This document shows positions 26,408 through 34,119 of a stretch of DNA of 56,856 nt, piece by piece. The position numbers and the translations under genes were made by a program. The stretch lies in assembly GCF_001509485.1 (NCBI RefSeq), contig NZ_LLZI01000227.1:1-56856 (forward strand), read 5' to 3'. Each line of letters opens with the position of its first letter. Within the stretch, counting starts at the first letter, position 1. A model generated the notes under the pieces. The model did no database searches. It saw nothing but the letters and a program-made list of their open reading frames with translations, and was not told where the DNA came from. The stretch comes from Streptomyces sp. NRRL F-4489. GTDB taxonomy: Bacteria > Actinomycetota > Actinomycetes > Streptomycetales > Streptomycetaceae.

Positions 26408-27091
26408 GTGGCTACGGAAAGGGCCGATGTGCGGGTGACTTCCTTGATGCGCCGAGCGCTGATCGCCGGGACGGCCGCGGCCGTGCTGGCCACCGGGGCC
26501 GGGAGCGCCGTCGCGGCGCCGACTCCTGGGACGGCCACCGCCGCCGCCGCTCGAACGAGTACCGCAACTCCAGGTCGGGGAACGGTCGTTGGTGCGCCCG
26601 GCGCGTCGGCCGGGCAGCTGCGGGCGCTGGTCGCGCTCGCCGCCGAGCGGCTGGCCACCGCCGACCCGGTGGCCGCCGCCAAGTGGGGCACCGGCAGCCC
26701 GATCGACGACCCGGCCCGCGAACAGCAGGTGCTGGCGGACGTGGCGGCGCAGGCCAGGGCGCTGGGCGCCGACCCGGACGCGACGGTACGGGTCTTCCGG
26801 GACCAGATCGAGGCCAGCAAGCTCGTCCAGCGCGGGCTGCACCGCCGCTGGACCGCCGATCCGGCGCAGGCGCCCACCACCCGCCCGGACCTCGCCCAGG
26901 TCCGCGAGGAGATCAACCGCATCAACGGCGAACTGGTCCGGGCCCTCGCCGCCTCCCCGCGCGCCCGTACCGCCCCCGGCTGCACACCGCGCCTGGCGGC
27001 CGACGCGCTCCAGCTGAGCCACCGGCACCATCTCGACGCGCTCCACACGGCGGGGCTGGCCCGCGCCTTGCGGTCGGTCTGCGGCGCGTAA
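26408..27091 (+). CDS. Secreted chorismate mutase, AroQ-gamma (MtCM-like)
   Basis: 227 aa from GTG at 26408 (GGAGGGGGAG upstream); an ATG at 26447 (M-R-R-A) could also start the signal peptide. Signal sequence about residues 14-40 (M-R-R-A-L-I-A-G-T to A-V-A-A). The mature part has the catalytic helix A-A-E-R-L-A-T-A-D-P-V-A-A-A-K-W, then D-D-P-A-R-E-Q-Q and F-R-D-Q-I-E-A-S-K, the order seen in the secreted M. tuberculosis enzyme. The C-terminal all-helical half and two Cys (P-G-C-T, V-C-G), possibly a disulfide, also match. It turns chorismate into prephenate outside the cytoplasm; why this is done outside is unknown. Convergent with the FadD19-like gene 22 nt away. Confidence 0.88.
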   Translation: MATERADVRVTSLMRRALIAGTAAAVLATGAGSAVAAPTPGTATAAAARTSTATPGRGTVVGAPGASAGQLRALVALAAERLATADPVAAAKWGTGSPIDDPAREQQVLADVAAQARALGADPDATVRVFRDQIEASKLVQRGLHRRWTADPAQAPTTRPDLAQVREEINRINGELVRALAASPRARTAPGCTPRLAADALQLSHRHHLDALHTAGLARALRSVCGA

Positions 27092-27113
27092 GCCTCCGGG
27101 GCCCGCCACCCGC

Positions 27114-28763
27114 TCACCCCGCGCCGCCGGTTCCCTCCGAACCCCCCACCCCCGCCACCACAGCCTTGGCCCACCGATAATCCGCCTTCCCGCTGGGCGA
27201 GCGCTGGATGTGGTCGGTGAAGACGACGGTGCGCGGGACCTTGTAGCCGGCCAGCCGGGTGCGGCAATGGGACTGGATTGCGGCGAGGTCCAATGAACCC
27301 GTCCCCGGCCGGAGTTGGACCACGGCGGCGACCCGGTTGCCCCAGCGGTCGTCCGGGACGCCGGCCACCAGCGCGTCGTAGACGGCCGGATGCGCCTTCA
27401 GGGCCTGTTCGACCTCCTCCGGATAGACTTTCTCGCCGCCGGAGTTGATGCACTGCGAGCCCCGGCCCAGCACCGTCACCACGCCCCGCGCGTCGACGGT
27501 CGCCATATCGCCGAGCAGCACCCATCGCTCGCCGTCCGCCTCGAAGAACGTCTCGGCGGTCTTGGCCGGGTCGTTGTAGTAGCCCAGCGGTACGTGGCCG
27601 CGCAGGGCCAGCCGGCCCACCTCGCCGACCGCGACCGGGCGGTGATCGGCCGGATCCACCACCGCCGTACGGGAGTTGACGCTGATCCGGAACCCCTTCT
27701 CCGGGCCTGAGTCGTCGGTGGCGGTCCCGTTGAAACCGGACTCCGACGACCCGAAGTTGTTCAGCAGCAGCGCGCCCGGCACCAGCGCGGCGAACTGCGC
27801 CCGGACCGTCTCCGACAGGATCGCCCCCGAGCTGCTGACGCTCAGCAGCGAGGAGCAGTCGGTGCCCTTGAGCGGCCCGGACAGCGCGTCCACCAGCGGC
27901 CGCAGCATCGCGTCGCCCACCAGGGAGACGCTGGTGACCCGCTCCCGCTCGATCGTGCGCAGCACCTCCTCCGGCGCGAACTTGCGGTGCAGGACGACCT
28001 TCTGGCCGAAGTGGAAGGCGATGAACGCGGTCAGAGTTGAGGTGCCGTGCATCAGCGGGGGCGTGGGGAAGAAGACCAGGCCCTCGCCGCCGGCCGCGAC
28101 CCGTTCGGCCAGTTCGCCCGGGTGTTTCACCGGCTCACCGGTCGGCGCGCCGCCGCCCATCCCGGAGAAGAACAGGTCCTCGTGGCGCCAGACCACGCCC
28201 TTGGGCATACCGGTCGTCCCGCCGGTGTAGATGACCATCCGGTCGTCGGCGGAGCGCGGTGCGAATCCGCGCTCGGGCGAGCCGGCCGCCTCGGCCTCCG
28301 CCAGCGGTACGGGCGCGATGCGCGGCTCGGGCGCCCCGGCGGGCGGGGTGCCGACCCGGATCAGATGCCGCAGCTTCGGCGTGCGCGGCAGCGCCCCGGC
28401 GACCCGTTCGGTGAACTCCGCGTCGAAGACCAGTGCCACCAGGTCCGCGTCCCGGTAGAGGTAGACCAACTCCTCTTCGACGTAGCGGTAGTTGACGTTG
28501 ACCGGGACGGCGCGGATCTTCAGGCAGGCGTAGACGGCCTGGAGGTACGGGACGCCGTTGTAGAGGTGCAGGCCGACGTGGTCGCCGGGGCGGACGCCCT
28601 GCTCCTGGAGGTGGTGGGCCAGGCGGTTGGCGGCGCGGTCCAGCTCCGCGTAGGTCAGCCGCCGCTCGGCGCCGCTGCCCGGGTGGTCGAGGTGGACCAG
28701 CGCCTCCCGGTCCGGGACGGTGTCGGCGATCGACTCGAAGAGGTCGGCGAGGTTGTACTCCAT
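27114..28763 (-). CDS. fadD19: FadD19-like steroid/fatty acyl-CoA synthetase
   Basis: 549 aa, close to the known family length. Y-T-G-G-T-T-G-M-P-K-G-V-V-W-R-H-E-D and P-P-L-M-H-G-T are the FadD17/FadD19-type motifs. F-G-S-S-E-S-G-F, P-L-G-Y-Y-N-D-P-A-K-T-A-E-T-F and L-G-R-G-S-Q-C-I-N-S-G-G-E-K-V-Y-P-E-E-V-E complete the set, ending S-P-S-G-K-A-D-Y-R-W-A-K. In mycobacteria and rhodococci FadD19 activates sterol side-chain carboxylates and is needed for C-24-branched sterols. ATG at 28761-28763 with GGAGGAG 4 nt upstream; the longer frame to 28928 overlaps the divergent promoter. Divergent from the EchA19-like gene. Confidence 0.85.
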   Translation of the reverse strand: MEYNLADLFESIADTVPDREALVHLDHPGSGAERRLTYAELDRAANRLAHHLQEQGVRPGDHVGLHLYNGVPYLQAVYACLKIRAVPVNVNYRYVEEELVYLYRDADLVALVFDAEFTERVAGALPRTPKLRHLIRVGTPPAGAPEPRIAPVPLAEAEAAGSPERGFAPRSADDRMVIYTGGTTGMPKGVVWRHEDLFFSGMGGGAPTGEPVKHPGELAERVAAGGEGLVFFPTPPLMHGTSTLTAFIAFHFGQKVVLHRKFAPEEVLRTIERERVTSVSLVGDAMLRPLVDALSGPLKGTDCSSLLSVSSSGAILSETVRAQFAALVPGALLLNNFGSSESGFNGTATDDSGPEKGFRISVNSRTAVVDPADHRPVAVGEVGRLALRGHVPLGYYNDPAKTAETFFEADGERWVLLGDMATVDARGVVTVLGRGSQCINSGGEKVYPEEVEQALKAHPAVYDALVAGVPDDRWGNRVAAVVQLRPGTGSLDLAAIQSHCRTRLAGYKVPRTVVFTDHIQRSPSGKADYRWAKAVVAGVGGSEGTGGAG

Positions 28764-28844
28764 GGCTCCTCCAGACCGGGCGGCGTCGGCTCGGCGGTCA
28801 TTAGAGCGCCCCCGGGGGGGCACAGGGAAGGGCCCGCACAGCAG

Positions 28845-28865
28845 AAACTGACACTGCGTCAGAAA
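28845..28865. promoter_or_regulatory. Semi-palindrome AAACTGACA-N3-CGTCAGAAA in the fadD19/echA19 intergenic region
   Basis: On the minus strand it reads TTTCTGACG-N3-TGTCAGTTT, identical over its first 9 bases to the palindrome before the nitronate monooxygenase-like gene. It lies in the 164-bp divergent region, where it could control both directions. Confidence 0.55.
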
Positions 28866-28870
28866 AAGCC

Positions 28871-28905
28871 TTGAACTCGCCGTGCCGCTACTGCAACCTG
28901 TTCTC
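28871..28905 (+). promoter_or_regulatory. echA19-like promoter with a KstR-like box over the -10
   Basis: TTGAAC (28871-28876), a 17-bp spacer and CAACCT (28894-28899) form a reasonable promoter, with the start codon about 22 nt after the expected transcription start. TGCAACCTGTTCTC (28892-28905) matches the KstR consensus TNNAACNNGTTNNA at all but the last fixed base and resembles the box at 10530-10543. Confidence 0.5.
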
Positions 28906-28927
28906 GTTGCCAGACGGGAGGACCCCA

Positions 28928-29773
28928 ATGGGCGGGACCGAACACGCCGCGAGCGCCCCGGTACGGCCGGAGGACGCGGGCACCGAGCACCTCACCGTGG
29001 AACGCGCCGGCGCGACGCTGGTGCTCACCCTCAACCGGCCGGAGGCGAAGAACGCGCTCTCCCTGCCGATGCTGGTCGGCCTGTACGACGGCTGGCTGGC
29101 CGCCGACGCCGATGACACCATCCGCTCCATCGTGCTGACCGGCGCCGGCGGCGCCTTCTGCGCCGGGATGGACCTCAAGGCGCTGGCCGGCGACGGGATG
29201 GCCGGCGGAGCGTACCGGGAGCGGCTGCGCGCCGACCCCGACCTGCACTGGAAGGCGATGCTGCGCCACCACCGCCCGCGCAAACCGGTGATCGCCGCCG
29301 TCGAGGGCCCCTGCGTGGCCGGCGGCACCGAGATCCTCCAGGGCACCGACATCCGGGTCGCCGGCGAGAGCGCCACCTTCGGCCTCTACGAGGTGCGGCG
29401 CGGCCTGTTCCCGATCGGCGGCTCCACCGTCCGGCTGCCCCGCCAGATCCCGCGCACCCACGCGCTGGAGATGCTGCTCACCGGCCGCCCCTACCCGGCA
29501 CCGGAGGCCGCCCGGATCGGCCTGATCGGCCGCGTCGTCCCGGACGGCACCGCGCGGGACGCGGCCCTGGAGATCGCCGAGCGGATCAACGCCTGCGGCC
29601 CGCTCGCCGTCGAGGCCGTCAAGGCGTCCGTCTACGAGACCGCCGAGCTGACCGAGACGGACGGACTCGCCGCCGAACTCGCGCGTGGCTGGCCGGTGTT
29701 CGACACCGCCGACGCCAAGGAGGGCGCCCGCGCCTTCGCCGAGAAGCGCCCCCCGGTCTTCCGGCGCGCCTGA
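28928..29773 (+). CDS. echA19: EchA19-like enoyl-CoA hydratase (crotonase family)
   Basis: 281 aa. G-A-G-G-A-F-C-A-G-M-D-L-K (oxyanion hole) and A-A-V-E-G-P-C-V-A-G-G-T-E-I-L-Q-G-T-D-I-R-V-A-G-E-S are close to the mycobacterial EchA19 sequence as I remember it. So are I-G-G-S-T-V-R-L-P-R-Q-I-P and the C-terminal D-A-K-E-G-A-R-A-F-A-E-K-R-P-P-V-F. Such hydratases add water to side-chain 2-enoyl-CoA esters of sterols. ATG at 28928 with GGGAGGA 6 nt upstream. First gene of a tight operon with the OB-fold protein and two thiolase-fold proteins. Confidence 0.85.
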   Translation: MGGTEHAASAPVRPEDAGTEHLTVERAGATLVLTLNRPEAKNALSLPMLVGLYDGWLAADADDTIRSIVLTGAGGAFCAGMDLKALAGDGMAGGAYRERLRADPDLHWKAMLRHHRPRKPVIAAVEGPCVAGGTEILQGTDIRVAGESATFGLYEVRRGLFPIGGSTVRLPRQIPRTHALEMLLTGRPYPAPEAARIGLIGRVVPDGTARDAALEIAERINACGPLAVEAVKASVYETAELTETDGLAAELARGWPVFDTADAKEGARAFAEKRPPVFRRA

Positions 29774-29797
29774 CCCCACCAGCCCCAGGAGCCCCGC

Positions 29798-30748
29798 ATG
29801 TCAGAGGTCCTCACCGCGCCGCTCGTCGTGGAATTCCCCTTCACCCGCTCCCTCGGCCCGGTCCAGAGCGCCTTCCTCACCGGACTGCGCGAGCGCACCG
29901 TGCTCGGCGTCCGGGCCCGCGACGGCCGGATCGTCGTCCCGCCCACCGAGTACGACCCGGTGACCGCCGACGAACTCAGCGACCTGGTCGAGGTCGCCCC
30001 GGCCGGCACCGTCACCACCTGGGCCTGGAACCCGTCCCCGCGCCGCGGCCAGCCGCTGGCCACCCCGTTCGCCTGGGTCCTGGTCCGGCTCGACGGCGCC
30101 GACACCGCCCTGCTGCACGCCCTGGACGCCCCCGGCCCCGACGCCGTACGCACCGGTATGCGGGTCCGGATCCGCTGGGCCGCCGAACGCACCGGCGCGA
30201 TCACCGACATCGCCTGCTTCGAACCGGCGGACCGGGACGCGCCGCCGGCCGCCGCGCCCACCCCGCACACCGGCCGGTTCGCGGACCCCGTCACCGGCAT
30301 CACCGCCCCCGCCCGGCTCGACTACACCTACGCCCCCGGCCGCACCCAGTCCCGCTTCCTCCAGGGCCTCGCGCAGCGGAAGACCCTCGGCGAACGCTGC
30401 CCGGCCTGCCGCAAGGTCTACGTCCCGCCCCGCGGCGCCTGCCCCACCTGCGGCGTCGCCACCGGCGAACAGGTCGAGGTCGGCCCCCGCGGCACCGTCA
30501 CCACCTTCTGCATCGTCAACATCAAGGCCCGCAACCTCGACATCGAGGTGCCCTACGTCTACGCCCACATCGCCCTGGACGGCGCCGACCTCGCCCTGCA
30601 CGCCCGGATCGGCGGCATCCCCTACGACCAGGTGCGGATGGGCCTGCGCGTCGAGCCGGTCTGGACCGACGGCGCCCGCTACCCCGACCACTACCGCCCC
30701 ACCGGCGAGCCCGACGCCGACTACGACAGCTACAAGGAGCTGATCTGA
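29798..30748 (+). CDS. OB-fold/Zn-ribbon (DUF35) protein with internal duplication; Rv3521-like
   Basis: 316 aa. The C-terminal half has C-P-A-C-R-K-V-Y-V-P-P-R-G-A-C-P-T-C-G, a four-Cys zinc ribbon, followed by an OB fold (G-T-V-T-T-F). The N-terminal half repeats the pattern (F-L-T-G-L-R-E-R-T-V-L-G ... I-V-V-P-P ... G-T-V-T-T-W) but has lost all four cysteines, so it is an ancient tandem duplication with one degenerate ribbon. DUF35 proteins are partners of thiolase-like steroid aldolases, where they help bind acyl-CoA. Stop and next start share one base (TGATG). Confidence 0.85.
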   Translation: MSEVLTAPLVVEFPFTRSLGPVQSAFLTGLRERTVLGVRARDGRIVVPPTEYDPVTADELSDLVEVAPAGTVTTWAWNPSPRRGQPLATPFAWVLVRLDGADTALLHALDAPGPDAVRTGMRVRIRWAAERTGAITDIACFEPADRDAPPAAAPTPHTGRFADPVTGITAPARLDYTYAPGRTQSRFLQGLAQRKTLGERCPACRKVYVPPRGACPTCGVATGEQVEVGPRGTVTTFCIVNIKARNLDIEVPYVYAHIALDGADLALHARIGGIPYDQVRMGLRVEPVWTDGARYPDHYRPTGEPDADYDSYKELI

Positions 30749-31806
30749 TGTCCGAGCCAGTGCCCGGCCCGGTACGCGGCCCGGCGCGCGAGGTCGCCGT
30801 CGTCGCCTTCGCGCGCAGCGAACCGGTCGCCGACAGCGCCGACACCTCCGAGGTCGAGATGGTGATGCCGGTCCTCCACGACGTCCTCGCGCAGACCGGC
30901 CTCAAAGCCCGCGACATCGGCTTCACCTGCTCCGGTTCCTCCGACTACCTCGCCGGCCGCGCCTTCTCCTTCACCATGGCGCTGGACGGTGTCGGCGCCT
31001 GGCCGCCGATCTCCGAATCCCATGTGGAGATGGATGGCGCCTGGGCGCTGTACGAGGCATGGGTGAAGATCCTCACCGGCGAGGCCGACACCGCGCTGGT
31101 CTACGCGTACGGCAAGTCCTCACCCGGCGACCTCCGCGAGGTCCTCACCCGCCAGCTCGACCCCTACTACCTCGCCCCGCTGTGGCCCGACTCGGTGGCG
31201 CTCGCCGCCCTCCAGGCCCAGGCGCTGTACGACGCCGGACTCACCGGCGACCGCGAACTGGCCGCCATCGGGGCCCGCAGCCGGGGCGGCGCGGACACCG
31301 GGCCCGGCCGGCAGGTCGTCGGGCCGTTGCGCACCGGCGACTGCCCGCCGGTCGTCGACGGCGCCGTCGCGGTGGTGCTGGCCGCCGGCGACACCGCCCG
31401 CCGGCTCACCGGCCGCCCGGCCTGGATCCGCGGCCTGGACCACCGCATCGAGGCCCACGGCCTGGGCGTCCGCGACCTGACCGACTCGCCCTCGACCCGG
31501 CTCGCCGCCGAACGCGCCGGGGCCTTCGACGCCCCCGTGGACCTCGCCGAACTCCACGCGCCGTTCAGCTCCCAGGAGGTCGTCCTGCGCCGCGCCCTGC
31601 GGCTCGACGACCCCGGGTCCACCGTCCGGATCAACCCGTCCGGCGGCGCCCTGGCCGCCAACCCCGTGATGGCCGCCGGTCTGATCCGCGTCGGCGAGGC
31701 CGCCGCCGCCATCCGGCGCGGCGAGTCCGACCGCGCCCTGGCCCACGCCACCTCGGGTCCCTGCCTTCAGCAGAACCTGGTCGCCGTCCTGGAGGGGGAG
31801 CGATGA
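30748..31806 (+). CDS. ltp4: Thiolase-fold lipid-transfer protein, Ltp4-like
   Basis: 352 aa, shorter than classical thiolases. Cys61 is in F-T-C-S-G-S-S-D at the usual nucleophile loop, His270 in E-L-H-A-P-F-S-S is at the H-x-x-F position, and R-I-N-P-S-G-G-A-L-A-A-N-P is the C-terminal G-G loop. Position between the DUF35 gene and a second thiolase-fold gene copies the Rv3521-ltp4-ltp3 order of M. tuberculosis. It probably pairs with the next protein as a heteromeric aldolase/thiolase unit. Overlaps the next start by 4 nt (ATGA), so translation is coupled. Confidence 0.78.
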   Translation: MSEPVPGPVRGPAREVAVVAFARSEPVADSADTSEVEMVMPVLHDVLAQTGLKARDIGFTCSGSSDYLAGRAFSFTMALDGVGAWPPISESHVEMDGAWALYEAWVKILTGEADTALVYAYGKSSPGDLREVLTRQLDPYYLAPLWPDSVALAALQAQALYDAGLTGDRELAAIGARSRGGADTGPGRQVVGPLRTGDCPPVVDGAVAVVLAAGDTARRLTGRPAWIRGLDHRIEAHGLGVRDLTDSPSTRLAAERAGAFDAPVDLAELHAPFSSQEVVLRRALRLDDPGSTVRINPSGGALAANPVMAAGLIRVGEAAAAIRRGESDRALAHATSGPCLQQNLVAVLEGER

Positions 31807-32984
31807 GCGGTACCGCGTCCGCGAAGGAGCCGGTGGCCGTCGTCGGCATCGGCCAGACCAAGCACGTCGCCGCCCGGCGCGATGTCTCGATCGCCGGACT
31901 CGTCCGCGAGGCCGCCCAACGGGCGCTGGAAGACGCCGAGTTGAGCTGGGCGGACATCGACGCCGTGGTGATCGGCAAGGCGCCGGACTTCTTCGAGGGG
32001 GTGATGATGCCGGAGCTGTACCTCGCCGACGCGCTCGGCGCGGTCGGCAAACCGATGCTCCGGGTGCACACCGCCGGTTCGGTCGGCGGCTCCACCGCCC
32101 TGGTCGCGGCCAACCTCGTCGCCGCCCGGGTGCACCGCACCGTCCTCACCCTCGCCTTCGAGAAGCAGTCCGAGTCCAACGCGATGTGGGGCCTGTCCCT
32201 GCCGATCCCGTTCCAGCAGCCGCTGCTGGCCGGCGCCGGCGGCTTCTTCGCCCCGCACGTCCGCGCGTACATGCGCCGCACCGGCGCCCCGGACACCATC
32301 GGCTCCCTGGTCGCCTACAAGGACCGCCGCAACGCCCTGAAGAACCCCTACGCCCACCTCCACGAGCACGACCTCACCCTGGAGAAGGTCCAGTCCTCGC
32401 CGATGCTCTGGGACCCGATCCGCTACTCCGAGACCTGCCCCTCCTCCGACGGCGCCTGCGCCATGGTCCTGACCGACCGCACCGGCGCGGCCCGCGCCCC
32501 GCACCCGCCGGCCTGGGTGCACGGCGGGGCGATGCGCAGCGAGCCCACCCTCTTCGCCGGCAAGGACTTCGTCTCCCCGCGGGCCGGCCAGGACTGCGCC
32601 GCGGACGTCTACCGGCAGGCCGGGATCACCGACCCGCGCCGCCAGATCGACGCCGTCGAGATGTACGTCCCGTTCTCCTGGTACGAACCGATGTGGCTGG
32701 AGAACCTCGGCTTCGCCGAGGAGGGCGAGGGCTGGAAGCTCACCGAGTCCGGCGCCACCGCCCTCGACGGCGATCTGCCGGTCAACCCCTCCGGCGGGGT
32801 GCTGTCCACCAACCCCATCGGCGCCTCCGGCATGATCCGCTTCGCCGAGGCCGCGCTCCAGGTACGCGGCCGGGCGGGCGAGCACCAAGTGGACGGCGTA
32901 CGGCGGGCGTTGGGGCACGCCTACGGCGGCGGATCGCAGTTCTTCGCCATGTGGCTGGTCGGCGCCGACGCCCCCACCGGCTGA
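31803..32984 (+). CDS. ltp3: Thiolase-fold lipid-transfer protein, Ltp3-like aldolase candidate
   Basis: 393 aa. V-G-I-G-Q-T-K opening, Y-K-D-R-R-N-A-L-K-N-P-Y-A and V-N-P-S-G-G-V-L-S-T-N-P are SCP2-thiolase/Ltp features. The nucleophile loop reads H-T-A-G-S-V-G-G, with no Cys. The catalytic His position reads E-M-Y-V-P-F (Tyr288). Loss of Cys and replacement by Tyr is what I recall for steroid side-chain retro-aldolases, so a C-C lyase role is favoured over thiolysis. In Rhodococcus, ltp3 and ltp4 are reported to act on C-24-branched sterol side chains. Last gene of the operon. Confidence 0.78.
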   Translation: MSGTASAKEPVAVVGIGQTKHVAARRDVSIAGLVREAAQRALEDAELSWADIDAVVIGKAPDFFEGVMMPELYLADALGAVGKPMLRVHTAGSVGGSTALVAANLVAARVHRTVLTLAFEKQSESNAMWGLSLPIPFQQPLLAGAGGFFAPHVRAYMRRTGAPDTIGSLVAYKDRRNALKNPYAHLHEHDLTLEKVQSSPMLWDPIRYSETCPSSDGACAMVLTDRTGAARAPHPPAWVHGGAMRSEPTLFAGKDFVSPRAGQDCAADVYRQAGITDPRRQIDAVEMYVPFSWYEPMWLENLGFAEEGEGWKLTESGATALDGDLPVNPSGGVLSTNPIGASGMIRFAEAALQVRGRAGEHQVDGVRRALGHAYGGGSQFFAMWLVGADAPTG

Positions 32985-33068
32985 CCCCGGCCCCGTCCGC
33001 ACGTCCTCTGTCCGTCCCCGGGCCCAGTCGTTACCCTGGCCCGGACGACGACCGGGAGGAGCGGTTAC

Positions 33069-33311
33069 GTGGCCGACAGCATCACCGACCAGCGGCTCGC
33101 GGGCGGGCCCAGGCCCCAGCTCGACCTGACCGAAGCGGAGTGGCGGACGAGCACGCGGGGCGTGGGCGGGGATGTCCAGATCGCCTTCGTCGAGGGCTAT
33201 ATCGCGATGCGCAACGGCCGCAGCCCGGAGATCCCGGCGCTGATCTTCACCCCGGCGGAGTGGCGCGGCTTCGTCCTCGGCGCCCGGGAGGGCGAGTTCG
33301 ACCTGACGTGA
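33069..33311 (+). CDS. DUF397 family protein
   Basis: 80 aa, GTG start with GGAGGAG 8 nt upstream. The E-W-R-T-S-T-R-G and F-T-P-A-E-W-R-G-F-V-L-G-A-R-E-G-E-F segments are the DUF397 core. Most Streptomyces DUF397 genes sit beside an XRE-type regulator whose activity they influence (BldB-like world of developmental control). Here no helix-turn-helix gene is adjacent, so it is an orphan. Cytoplasmic, small, no enzyme motif. Confidence 0.85.
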   Translation: MADSITDQRLAGGPRPQLDLTEAEWRTSTRGVGGDVQIAFVEGYIAMRNGRSPEIPALIFTPAEWRGFVLGAREGEFDLT

Positions 33312-33360
33312 CCTGAGCTGACCTGACGCCGCCGGCCCGGACGCCCGCCCCGATCCGGCG

Positions 33361-34119
33361 TCAGGTGAGCACCACGCAGCCCCGGTCCCGCAGCGCCCGG
33401 ACCGGGGCCGCCGCGTCGTCCACCGCGTTCCACCGCAGGTCCAGCTTCTCCAGCGACGGCAACGCGGCCACCCACCCGGGCAGTCCGGCGATCCGGTTGC
33501 CGCGCAGATCCAGCCACCGCAGCCGCGGCAGCCCCCGCAGCGCTCCCGGCACCGCGGGCAGCGCGTTGTCCCGCAGCTCCAGCACCCGCAGCTCCGCCAG
33601 CTCCCCGACCCCGGCCGGCAGCGCGGTCAGCGCGTTGCCCCCCAGCCACAGCTCCCGCAGCCGCCGCAACCGCCCCACCGACCCCGGCAGGGCGCTCAGC
33701 CGCGCCCGCTGCACCCGCAGCTCCACCAGCCCGGCCATCGCCCCCAGCCCCTCCGGCAGCCGCCCGAGCGGATTGTCCCCGGCGTTGAGGTACGCCAGCC
33801 GGTCCAGCCGGCACACCGCGTCCGGCAGGGCGGTGAGCCGGTTGTCGTGCACGTAGAGGTAGCGGGTCAGCGCACCGGCCAGCGCGCCGATCTCCTCCGG
33901 GAGCGCGGTGAGCGCGTTGTGGCCCAGGTCCAGGGTGTGCAGCCGGCGCAGCCCGGCGAGCCCCGCGCCGGGCACCTCGGTCAGGTGGTTGTCCGCCAGG
34001 ATCAGCACCTCGCAGTCCGCCCGCCGCCAGACCTCCTCCGGGACCGCCGCCAGCCCGGCCCGCCAGTGGTCGATCCGCCGGTCCGCCGCGGTAGCGCCCG
34101 CCGACCCGCTCACGGCCAC
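33361..34119 (-). CDS. Leucine-rich-repeat protein
   Basis: 252 aa. About eight 23-residue repeats of the type L-x-x-L-x-L-x-x-N-x-L-x-x-L-P run from residue 40 to 240, flanked by short caps. No signal peptide or membrane helix, so a cytoplasmic binding scaffold is most likely. GTG at 34117-34119 is chosen for GAAGGAG at 5-nt spacing; a GTG at 34111-34113 would overlap the pdxH-like stop by 4 nt. Either way it is translationally coupled to the oxidase upstream. Partner unknown. Confidence 0.85.
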   Translation of the reverse strand: MAVSGSAGATAADRRIDHWRAGLAAVPEEVWRRADCEVLILADNHLTEVPGAGLAGLRRLHTLDLGHNALTALPEEIGALAGALTRYLYVHDNRLTALPDAVCRLDRLAYLNAGDNPLGRLPEGLGAMAGLVELRVQRARLSALPGSVGRLRRLRELWLGGNALTALPAGVGELAELRVLELRDNALPAVPGALRGLPRLRWLDLRGNRIAGLPGWVAALPSLEKLDLRWNAVDDAAAPVRALRDRGCVVLT

